A DNA stretch of 64,000 nt, taken from NCBI GenBank assembly GCA_020055645.1, contig CM034546.1, positions 9,858,001 to 9,922,000 on the forward strand. Reading direction: 5' to 3'. The notes beneath the pieces are model-generated. The model was not told the DNA's origin. It saw only the letters and a list, made by a program, of their open reading frames with translations, and searched no databases. Below, in pieces: positions 1 to 8,917 of the stretch. The DNA is from Tomocerus qinae. Taxonomy: Eukaryota > Arthropoda > Collembola > Entomobryomorpha > Tomoceridae. A program made the translations under genes and the position numbers. Numbering within the stretch: the first letter of the stretch is position 1; every line of letters begins with the position of its first letter.

Positions 1-470
1 AAAGAACAATATGCATACCTTTATAACTACCTTCCTTTATAACTACGAAGTTTCCAGTTGAAAAAACTTACTTCTCTTCTGGAGTATCTTTTAATCCCAA
101 CGGAAAATGGTAGTTGTTAAAAATATATGGTACAATAGCTGTTCTTCTGTATACAGTTCAGTTGAATCTTTTATTTGAGTGTTAGGTAAACTTTATTACT
201 TGTTTTCTGAAATAGAATCTTAGATTAAGAACAAAGCTTTTTCCATCGTGGAGTTATATAAATAAAGATTCAACTGCGAAAGATCTAATGCAATTCAAAA
301 TCTGGACAATAACAGGATACTTTAATTTAACATGAGGGGTGGTGCGATTTGACCTTTTAAATTAATGATGATCATGACGTAGGGTTCTCGTTCTAATATT
401 AAGCTAAACGGCAGTATAGACTGTGTAATCCTTCACAAATACGTACATGCTTACATCAATAATAATGTTA
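1..470. repeat. Interspersed duplication, copy A, left part
   Basis: This stretch aligns by eye with 4047-4500: both carry the same order of blocks (tttccagttgaaaaaactta, aaaatggtagttgttaa-like, atgatcatgacgtagggttc, cggcagtata). The alignment breaks near 470 and resumes near 1507, where copy B is continuous. No open frame of note. The left edge lies outside the window. It could be an old non-coding transposon or a segmental duplicate; the class is unknown. Confidence 0.75.
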
Positions 471-1506
471 TACGAGCCCGTCCATATACCCTGAAATGTA
501 ACAACAATGTGAAAACATTCACAGAGAGGAATCTAGCTTATTTTAAAAGTAGCTGCGATGGTAATTAAAAATGACAATTTTTTGCTAATATAGCAGCACC
601 CTGTCCATTTTGACGAATTTATTCGAAAATTCTCGAATTTACACACAGGTACTCGAATTTATTCATGGTACTCTAATTTATTCATGGTACTCTAATTTAT
701 TCGTGGTACTCGAATTTATTCGTGGTACTCGAATTTATTCGTGGTACTCGAATTTATTCGTGATACATGAATTTATTAGAAGGTACTCGAATTTAATGGA
801 AGGTACTCGAATTTAAACGAGGGTACTCGAATTTAATGGAAGGTACTCGAATTTAATGGAAGGTACTCGGGTTTAATGGAAGGTACTCGAATTTAATGGA
901 AGGTACTCAAATTTAATGGAAGGTACTCGAATTTAATGGAAATTACTCGAATTTAATGGAAGGTACTCGAATTTAATGGAAGGTACTCGAATTTAATGGA
1001 AGGTACTCGAATTTAATGGAAGGTACTCGAATTTAATGGAAGGTACTCAAATTTAATGGAAGGTACTCGAATTTAATGGAAGTTACTCGAATTTAATGGA
1101 AGGTACTCGAATTTAATGGAAGGTACTCGAATTTAATGGAAGGTACTCGAATTTAATGGAAGGTACTCAAATTTAATGGAAGGTACTCGAATTTAATGGA
1201 AGTTACTCGAATTTAATGGAAGGTACTCGGATTTAATGGAAGGTACTCGAATTTAATGGAAAGTACTCGAATTTATTTGAAGTTTAGCATGCCGGGTCTT
1301 AAGTTTTACCGCCACCGGGATGCGGGAACAGCAGCCAGTTTTAATTGGCTGATAATAGGTTCCGCTTATTCTCAGCCTAGTCTTTTGCTCCGGCTCAGCA
1401 AAGTCATCGATAGCCAATAACACAACACACCAAACGTATTTCTTATGCGGCGAGGCGACACACGGCACACGACAAACTTTCTTATCGGGTTTGAGATAGT
1501 AAATGT
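471..1506. mobile_element. ~1.0 kb insertion in copy A carrying a minisatellite
   Basis: Relative to copy B, where aatgttat runs straight into ggttatc at about 4493, copy A has about 1036 extra bases here. The insertion ends in aaatgt, resembling the aatgt just before its left edge, so a short target duplication is possible. It holds the 20-bp tandem array at 610-1276 and a unique, more GC-rich tail at 1277-1500. No transposase or clear terminal inverted repeats are visible, so the class is open. Confidence 0.55.
610..1276. repeat. Minisatellite, 19-bp then 20-bp units
   Basis: From about 632 to 770 the unit is 19 bp (ggtactcgaatttattcgt and variants); from about 781 to 1276 it is 20 bp (ggtactcgaatttaatggaa) in about 25 nearly identical copies. 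Variant units recur in order: a ctcaa variant at 901, 1041 and 1161, and a ttactcga variant exactly 40 bp later at 941, 1081 and 1201. Blocks of six or seven units have therefore been copied together. Short open frames across it are repeat artefacts. Confidence 0.95.
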
Positions 1507-2290
1507 GGTTATCATATCAACGCTACTTACTTTTTTTATATAACACTATTATTTATAACCCAAATTATCCATAGAAGTCTGAATGCGCACGACGACGGGA
1601 TAATTTTGTAGTAGACACATAAAGTGTGGTTAGATTTATTAGTGTACCTACAGAAGTCACTTTATTATCATTTAGTATATACGAACTTCATTACTTATAA
1701 CTTGGGAATAGTAATACTAATTTAAATATGTTATGAAATGATCTCTCTTTTATAACCTATGACTATGACATCAACAACCGATTGAACAAAACATAAAAAT
1801 CAGAAATATGTTGCGCGATCTGATATAAATCTCCTTGCGACATTAACTTCTAACGCGGGAAAAAGCCAATAAAAGGCGCCTCGCTCATTTTAACCTTTCA
1901 TATTACTAAGCATACGTACTCATCATCAACATAGTAAAGCAATAATGAATTCTCATCGGGAATGCTTTACTTTGTTTAATAAATTAAAAATAGTAAAAGT
2001 GGTTTAAAAATTTCAATTTTTTTTAAATGTAGAGAATTTTTTTCTATATTTTATGATACTAATAAAATCTAATTTTTGTAAACAGATGTCGTTAAGACAT
2101 TAAGGTTAGATCGGGCCACATATTATTCGAAATTATATAAATTGGCCAGCAGGCTGATTTTCTAGAGATGTACACGTCAATTTTTTAGCTACTATTATCC
2201 CAGAATGTAGTTCATTAATTTTATGTTAATGTAATATGCATATACAACCGCTAGCTAATTTTGGATCACCATACCAAGAATTTATACTTA
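1507..2290. repeat. Interspersed duplication, copy A, right part
   Basis: Continues the homology to copy B: 1507-1640 matches 4493-4595, and 1660-2290 matches 7530-7830 (shared blocks acttgggaatagtaatac, atgtagttcattaa, tgttaatgtaatatgcata, ttttggatcaccataccac). Copy B is broken between these blocks by two insertions that copy A lacks. No gene is visible. Confidence 0.75.
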
Positions 2291-2340
2291 TAATAATATA
2301 TATTATGTTGGTAAATTATATTTTATTTATTTATTATATT

Positions 2341-2642
2341 TTTTCCAGACTTGCAATCGATAAATCACAAAAGATGTTTGAATTCTTTCCAGACATGATT
2401 TTCGATAGCATCTTTCAGACTCTTGTTGTTACATTCTTCAGTGGGATTTGACGACGAATAATTATTGAATAATTTTTGATGAGACCATTATAGTTTTATT
2501 ATTGTTATCTGCTTTAAATTTTATTCTTGAATATCTTCCCGAAAGTAGAGAAATATATCGAGAAGAATAAGAATTTTCATCAATTCAGACAAAACGGAAC
2601 TGTTGTCAATGCAATTGATGACATTTAAACCTCCAGCATACT
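2341..2642 (-). pseudogene. Decayed NACHT-receptor fragment
   Basis: About 300 bp align almost base for base with 56920-57230, the part of the intact NACHT-LRR gene coding for roughly residues 231-334 (downstream of the NTP-binding core). Shared stretches include ccagacttgcaatcgataaa and gagaaatatatcgagaag. The frame is not open throughout, and neither P-loop nor LRRs are present. It is a broken, displaced piece of a close paralogue of the gene at 54-58 kb, in the same orientation. No terminal repeats mark how it got here. Confidence 0.85.
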
Positions 2643-2657
2643 TACGGGATATATATA

Positions 2658-2800
2658 ATGGGTTCCTTGAAAGAATTGAAAAGGCCCAGAAAAATAATTG
2701 AAACGGTCAATTGCTGACTATGTCCCATTGTTTAATTAATGGGTCCCTATGGAACTAATTAAAAAGTCAGAAAAAGCAATGCTGAAATGGTATATGAGGT
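2658..2800. mobile_element. Truncated terminal repeat of a MULE-like element
   Basis: This sequence matches the ~150-bp terminal inverted repeat of the element at 32394-33516: shared blocks include aaaaataattgaaacggtca, attgctgactatgtccc and aatgggtccctatggaa. Only one arm is found here, so it is a truncated or solo copy of the same family, directly next to the NACHT fragment. Confidence 0.75.
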
Positions 2801-3088
2801 TGTGTTTATTTATATAAAAGAGGAAAAGTTAGGTTGTGCCAACTATAATAATAAATAGTAGTTATCGTTTATTAAATTCATATAGTATAAGTTAAAACCT
2901 TGCAATGATGGTAATGTATTGAGAATACATTTTTTACATTTGTCAAATTTTTAGAAAATATAAATAAATAAACACCATTAAATATGACAGGAATTACAAC
3001 AATTAAAGGAACATAAATTAACTCAAATGATTTAACAACATTGTGTACATTGTAAGAGATACTAATTTGAGGTAAATCCTGGACCACT

Positions 3089-3427
3089 TCAATAGAGTTT
3101 TGTGCCTCGAAATCCATGTGTGTATGTTGGTTTCTGAGACTTCCTTCGAGGTTCAAACTTTTCTGAAATGCATTTTCCCTCATCATCTTTTTCCACACAT
3201 TTCCACCGCCCTGAACCTGCACTCTCTCCTCCACTGCCGCCATGGTAATATCCTCCTGCAGATCGAGCCATTTGATTTGAAGAGTGACCTCCTCTCCCTG
3301 AATTACTTGAAAAAGAAGATGTCACACGTGACCGGAGAACGTGTGCACCTGTACTCCCTTTACATTCCACAAAGGACGGCACCAAAATGCCCACGATCAA
3401 TACAATTGCAAGACTTCTCGGTATCAT
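3089..3427 (-). CDS. Small secreted Gly/Ser-rich peptide
   Basis: A single-exon 112-residue protein. Residues 1-22 form a classical signal peptide (basic start, then LAIVLIVGILV, ending near Cys22). The mature part is Gly/Ser/Arg-rich (about residues 38-73), followed by a short segment with two cysteines (Cys77 and Cys86, KCVEKDDEGKC) and a basic tail. A TATA-like run (ctatatata on the minus strand, about 3496-3506) lies some 70 bp upstream of the ATG, and an AATAAA signal on this strand lies at 2868-2873. The family is not recognised; a secreted peptide with one possible disulphide (antimicrobial, cuticular or silk-like) is guesswork. An overlapping frame at 2878-3243 on the same strand lacks these marks. 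Confidence 0.6.
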   Translation of the reverse strand: MIPRSLAIVLIVGILVPSFVECKGSTGAHVLRSRVTSSFSSNSGRGGHSSNQMARSAGGYYHGGSGGESAGSGRWKCVEKDDEGKCISEKFEPRRKSQKPTYTHGFRGTKLY

Positions 3428-3492
3428 TTTCTTGGAAAACGTTGGAATTTCAATAAAACCTACAAATTATGTATAACTGTTATTTTATAGGC

Positions 3493-3506
3493 CTTGTATA
3501 TATAGA
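3493..3506 (-). promoter_or_regulatory. TATA-like box of the secreted-peptide gene
   Basis: The minus strand reads ctatatatacaagg here, a TATA-box-like sequence about 70 bp upstream of the ATG at 3427, at a fitting distance for a short 5' UTR. Prediction only. Confidence 0.4.
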
Positions 3507-3509
3507 TAG

Positions 3510-4046
3510 GAATTATTATAGCAAAATCTTAAAGTGCTAAAAATAGTTAATAGCTAAATTTTTGGGGTTTAACGCAAAAATTTCTTTCTTTTCTTCGATC
3601 TGCCCCCCTGGCTGCACTAGCTTTGAATATATGACTTTATGTATTTGCATTTTTACTATATATTTTACTTAGTTAACGAACGTTAAGTTTTCAGACACAT
3701 TTACAGAATTCCTTTGAAGGGGGAGGCAACGGGTAATATTTTCAAAAACAGAACATATAATTTTTTAAACAAAATAATTTTCCTATGATTTAGGGAGAGA
3801 AGCTTTGGGTATACATCATCCCTTCAAGATAAGTCCAGTCCAGGACAGTTTTTTATATATTGTGTCCAGATTTAGATGTTCAATTAATATCAATTCCATT
3901 TCATTGGCTACGAAGTGGACATGCAACATGTCTCAAGTTTATGTTCGAAGGTTATTCAATGTCAATTTAATATCAGTTACCATTTCTTTACAAAAAACTT
4001 TATTCTGATGTAGGTAATAAAATAGAAAATGTAGTAAATAAAACTG
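3510..4046. other. No gene seen
   Basis: AT-rich intergenic sequence between the secreted-peptide gene and duplication copy B. No coding signal, structured repeat or RNA gene was recognised. Confidence 0.5.
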
Positions 4047-4595
4047 TTCATACCTTTATAACAACGTGAAAAATTTCCAGTTGAAAAAACTTATTTTTTC
4101 CTGTAGTATATTTTTATTCGGGCAGAAAATGGTAATTGTTAATAATATATGACACAATAACTGTTCATGTGTATTATACGTCAGTTTTATCTTTTATTTG
4201 AATATCATATGTAAACTTTACTATTTTTTTTCTGCAACAAAATTTTAGATTAAGACTAACTTCTTCTGTCGAAGATTTATAAATGAAGATACAACCGCGA
4301 ATGATCTAATGCAATTCAATAGCTAATCTGGACAATAACAGGATGCTTTAATTTAACATTAGGGGTTATTTGACATTTTAAATTTACAATGATCATGACG
4401 TAGGGTTCTGATTCTAATATTGTGCCAAACGGCAGTATAAACTGTGTAATGCTTCACGAATATGTACATACTTACACAATACAATAATAATGTTATGGTT
4501 ATCAACGATATCAATTTTTTATATAACACTACTACGCACAGAAATCTGAATGCGCACGACGATGGGATATTTTTGTGGTAGACACATTAAGTGTG
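4047..4595. repeat. Interspersed duplication, copy B, left part
   Basis: Homologous to 1-470 plus 1507-1640, with the junction near 4493 uninterrupted. Copy B therefore gives the state without the minisatellite insertion. It ends where an inverted-repeat element begins. Confidence 0.75.
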
Positions 4596-5763
4596 CCCGA
4601 CCGAAAATGTTCAACAGAATGCTGTTGGTGTTAATTCCTTTCATCAGACTTCTGTTGAACTATTGACAAAGGTTATGTCTGCCGAACAGCTACCAACTTA
4701 ATTCCGCAGAATTCGGCTGTGAGTGTTACCGTGAAAATGTCAGTTGACATTTTCACGCTCAAAACTCTGAATGAATTCTTCTGCTGACATTTCCCCGCTC
4801 AGACATCCGCTGACATGCGGTGAAAATGTCTGCTGACAAATCACTAACAGAAACTCACAGGATTCAGCAGAACAGTGGACTTGTGATAAAAATAATAGTT
4901 CTGTTAACTATCTTTAGGTGTTTTATGCGGCATTTCTCTCGCTGGCACTGAAAAACGAGTAATCTGCAATGCTGGCTAATAATTAATAAGTACTTAGTAT
5001 TTACCTTTACTATTTAGTATTTAAGTATTTTTAGTATTTGTTACTTCATAATAAAGTTCATTCTTGTATTCTTTTGAGGGTTTAATCAGGCGCTATTTTA
5101 ATGACAAATGAGGTCAACCGTATGCAAACCCAATTGAAAAATTTCAATGAAACATAATTATTAACAGTCTTTTAAATATATTTCTGCTAATCCGAGTGTA
5201 GCACGATTCTTTTAATGCTGACATCCTTACGACAAATGATAAAAACAGCTATCAAATGATTGCGTGGGATCATTAGAAGTTGACCTCATCTTACATTAAA
5301 AAAGGTTGACTTATTTATGAATAATACGTAATAAATTATTAAGTATTTAGAACAGTTAAGTCGTTAGAATATGCAGCCACATTTAGTAATACTGCGTAGA
5401 AATAATACGCATGTTTAGTTTTCTAAGTCCTAAGTAAGGTCTGCGTCTTCAGGTATACTGTATTTATGCAACCAAAATGTCCACTTCTTTCAGAAATGGC
5501 GTAGTGGCATAATGGTATAAACACAGGTTAGTAAGATAGGGACAGAAGCAGAAAAAGCAACACACAGGAGTTCGAGTCCTGTCAGTGGTACGTTATGTTT
5601 TTGCTTCTGCTGGCACTTTTCTGGTGAAAAATTCAGCAGAGCGAACTTTTTTGTTTTGCGAGCCGGAAAATTGCTGCTGCGCTTTGTCTGCTGAGTTTGG
5701 TCCGAATTTTCTTGTGCAATCTTTCTGCCGAAATGTGTTTCTGGTGACACATTTTCGGTCGGG
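4596..5763. mobile_element. Non-autonomous TIR transposon, 1.17 kb
   Basis: The ends are a perfect 15-bp inverted repeat: cccgaccgaaaatgt at 4596-4610 and its reverse complement at 5749-5763. Copy A lacks the whole block at the matching place, so it is a real insertion. A clean target duplication is not evident; the bases outside both ends are weakly complementary, so the true termini may be some 6 bp further out. The left subterminal zone has repeated gctgacat-like motifs and a 26-bp palindrome at 4731-4756. The right part holds a tRNA-like module. No transposase is visible. Confidence 0.75.
5498..5652 (+). ncRNA. tRNA-like pol III module in a transposon
   Basis: An A-box-like sequence (TGGCATAATGG, 5505-5515) and a B-box-like sequence (GTTCGAGTCC, 5570-5579) have tRNA-like order and spacing. 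The B box sits in a perfect T-arm: CAGGA, seven-base loop, TCCTG (5565-5581). Acceptor-stem pairing is poor and the middle is about 20 nt too long for a tRNA, so this is no functional tRNA. A T6 run at 5647-5652 could terminate a ~150-nt transcript. It is best read as a decayed tRNA or a tRNA-derived SINE head inside the TIR element. Confidence 0.45.
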
Positions 5764-5808
5764 TGACGCATAGGTTAGATTTATTAATGTACACAAGTCA
5801 TTTTATTT
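5764..5808. repeat. Duplication copy B, short middle piece
   Basis: The bases taggttagatttattaatg and what follows match 1628-1665 of copy A, bridging the TIR element on the left and the composite insertion on the right. Confidence 0.6.
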
Positions 5809-6560
5809 CATAGGGAGACATTCGAGGCAGGCTAACTGCTCTCAGGATTTACAATCGCTATGATAAGCTTTCAAGTCATAGTTCAAAAATCGTTGCCACG
5901 CATAACTCAAAAACTTGAAACTTTTGGGAAAAAATTATAGAGACATTACTGATAAAGTATGATTCGATGGAGTGTGCGTTAATTCAGCAACTCTGTCGGA
6001 GGCCCGGTTCTCCCGCTAGATCCAGAAGATTCGGTTTTGACTTTGTTTGGTAATCATAATGCAATTGTCAAATTCAGTTTCCGTAGATACAGTGCAGTAG
6101 TAGTACTACTCATTCCTATCCGAATCATCACTATCACGTCCTCTCAATCCATTCTTGTCATAGTAATAGTAATACACAAGGTGACTGAATACCGTTGTCT
6201 ATTACTAATCCAAAGACTTTGAATTACTACTAAATCAATTAACTGCAACCCCAACATAAACCTACCATTCCCCTAGGGGGGGTTGGTGGGCAGAGCCCCC
6301 CAGAAAACCAACTTCTGATATAATTTAATATAGAGTATAATATTATTAATAATCCTCTGAATAAATGGACATTTCACTGGTAAAGGTTGCAGAAGGTTGC
6401 ACAGATAGAAAAAGATTTCAGGGATATAATTTTTTGAGGAAATATTACAGGGATAAATATATTGTTTTGTGTACAACATACCTATTAAATCTTCTTACCG
6501 TCAACATTTTACCTAACGTTCAATAGCATTACATTGCATATTAATAATAAAAACTATAAA

Positions 6561-6702
6561 ATAAAATAACAAATTAAAAAATTAAAAACTCATAGGGAGA
6601 CGCGAGGAAAACTAGAAAACAAGGAAAATTAAAGTTTCTGGATAATTAAAATATGGCGTAATTAAATAAATATTTATGCCCAAGTCTCCCGGTTGAAATT
6701 GC
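6561..6702. repeat. Left arm of 142-bp inverted repeat
   Basis: The arm runs from ataaaataac to ggttgaaattgc and is the reverse complement of 7379-7520. Just inside the arms a further inverted match (gaaaattggtt near 6771, aaccaattttc near 7340) extends the foldback. Confidence 0.9.
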
Positions 6703-7378
6703 ATATCGTCTTTTCACGTTTATTACTAAAGAAAGTAACACAAAAAATGTAAATCATAATATTGAAAATTGGTTGAATGATCCAAAAAGGTTCTCCTGAA
6801 ATGTAGTAAAAAAAATTATGAAAATGCCAGACTATATTGGGAGAATATGTATGTATCTTTTACTTCCTTTGAGAAATTTAGGAGTCATGAATGACAAAAA
6901 AAATGTTTTTAAATCATGATTGCATTGTCTGAAAACAGTCTGAATGGCACCAGGTGGAGACAATAAACAATTTGGCGTTATATAACCAGTTATTTGTTTT
7001 CAGCGAATAAGTACATTGCCATGAGTTCTACTAATATATACTATGCGATACTCCCTTACACTATTATTATCTCATTGTCCCCACCTAGTAACTAGTGGAT
7101 ATGGTGCCATTTAGATTTAAGACATCTTGATAACGAAATCATAACTTTCATACTATTATTTCTCCCCACCTAGAACATTTCCTCCAAAATATCTGCAAAG
7201 AAATAAATTAGTGTAGTAAAATTTTAAATAACTAAGTATACTCGATTTTTCATGGTTTCTCTTGATTTTACAAGCTTTTCTTTAGGATACGTTATTTCTA
7301 CTATAACTACCCCATTATTATTAGAATTGCAAATTGAAAACCAATTTTCACATTGCACAATGCTAAAACGATTCACAA

Positions 7379-7520
7379 GCAATTTCAACCGGGAGACCTG
7401 GGCATAAATATTTATTTAATTACGCCATATTTTAATTATCCAGAAACTTTAATTTTCCTTGTTTTCTAGTTTTCCTCGCGTCTCCCTATGAGTTTTTAAT
7501 TTTTTAATTTGTTATTTTAT
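7379..7520. repeat. Right arm of 142-bp inverted repeat
   Basis: Begins gcaatttcaacc and ends gttattttat, mirroring the left arm at 6561-6702 with very few mismatches, which suggests a fairly young insertion. Confidence 0.9.
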
Positions 7521-7529
7521 TTTTTCTAA

Positions 7530-7830
7530 TTTAGTGTACACGGACTACATTACATGTAACTTGGGAATAATAATACCAATTTAAATATGTTATGATACGA
7601 GCTTTCTTATACTATAACCTATGACAACAAACATAAAAATCAGAAATATTATTCGAAATTATAAAAACTAGGTCAGCATATGCTATTGATTTTCAAGAGA
7701 TGCACACATCAACTTTTTTGGCTAATATTACTTAATAATAGCCCGGAATGTAGTTCATTATTTTATGTTAATGTAATATGCATACCTATATAACCGCTTG
7801 CTTATTTTGGATCACCCTACCACAATTGTA
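7530..7830. repeat. Interspersed duplication, copy B, right part
   Basis: Matches 1660-2290 of copy A, with deletions, through acttgggaataataatacca, atgtagttcattatt and ttttggatcaccctaccaca. Confidence 0.7.
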
Positions 7831-8890
7831 AACATAGATAATAATGTGTAGGTAGGTAATAGTTTTTATTATCTTAAAAGCTTTAGAAGGTAGATATGCT
7901 CTGAAGTTTATTCACAAATGTAATGCATGTTAACACCACCACATGTAAAATTTTTGAGCCTTTCAGACTTCAAACGCTCTAAATGGTGTCAAATAGTCAC
8001 AAATAATCTGACTTAAATATTGATAATAAATTGGAAACATTACATCATGAAATGATCGTGGGATTTATGTTAATGGCCTATTGTTCTCCAATCACGATTC
8101 CTTCACAGTTTACTGCTTTGCCAGTTAAGAGTAAAGAACATGAGACCAATTGATAGGATTAAAATTGAGCTGGAAAAAATCGCTGACGATAGTAATTACC
8201 AAACAAGGCTTATTTTGACAAGCCTTCAGATATCGCTCATTCAATATTACAGCATTCAATTACATTAAGGACTTTAGTACAATAAATTTATTTAAGCACT
8301 TGACTATTTAATCATTTTTATCCCATTTTTAATAGTTATGTATTATACATGTTATGACATCATTTAACCATTTTTAATGCATTATACATTTTTATAACAT
8401 AAAATATCATTCATTCATATTATCTCATTTTTAAAAGTTATGTAGTGTACTTATTATGACATATTATATCATTGGATTTGCCTATTCTACGTGATTATTG
8501 CATTATATTATTTATGCATATTAATATTATTTATTGCTAATAGTATTCACAAATGTGACAACAGTTAGTCAAGTATTGAAAATTCAATCTACTAACATAA
8601 ATTGCCTATATTTTAATCCCTATTAAAACAATATTACATTAAATTCTTTCATTAATTAAGACCTAATTTTAATTTGAAAAGTTACCCCTTTAAATATAAG
8701 TATACAGTGAAATAACAACTCTTACTTGATTAGATATAGATGTATTGAAGTTTTGATTACTTCATTAAAATAGAAGATGGATTTACAAACTATCTCAAAA
8801 TTAGTAACCCCCTTAATCTTATTTGTGATTAATTGGCAGAATGTGTAAGGTCAATTTAGCTGTTTTTTTTTAAATTATTGGGAACATGGT
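7831..8890. other. No gene seen
   Basis: Very AT-rich intergenic sequence downstream of the NB-ARC/TPR gene. No coding signal or structured repeat was found. Confidence 0.5.
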
Positions 8891-8917
8891 ATTTGGATTT
8901 ATTTACAATTCGTTTGC

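Larger units (their letters stand above)
5809..7529. mobile_element. Composite insertion with long inverted repeats
   Basis: Compared with copy A, about 1.7 kb is inserted here. Its core is a foldback or MITE-like element with 142-bp inverted arms at 6561-6702 and 7379-7520 that match nearly base for base. The left edge of the whole insertion (catagggagacattcgagg, 5809-5827) resembles the arm motif at 6591-6607 (catagggagacgcgagg), so a second arm end is present, as if two related elements had nested. No transposase is visible. Confidence 0.75.

Noticed and set aside
610-1276. CRISPR-like array
   Set aside because: Units are contiguous without spacers and the surrounding genome is eukaryotic; it is a minisatellite.
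2878-3243. 121-codon minus-strand frame
   Set aside because: Overlaps the secreted-peptide gene in another frame, with no signal peptide and no domain.
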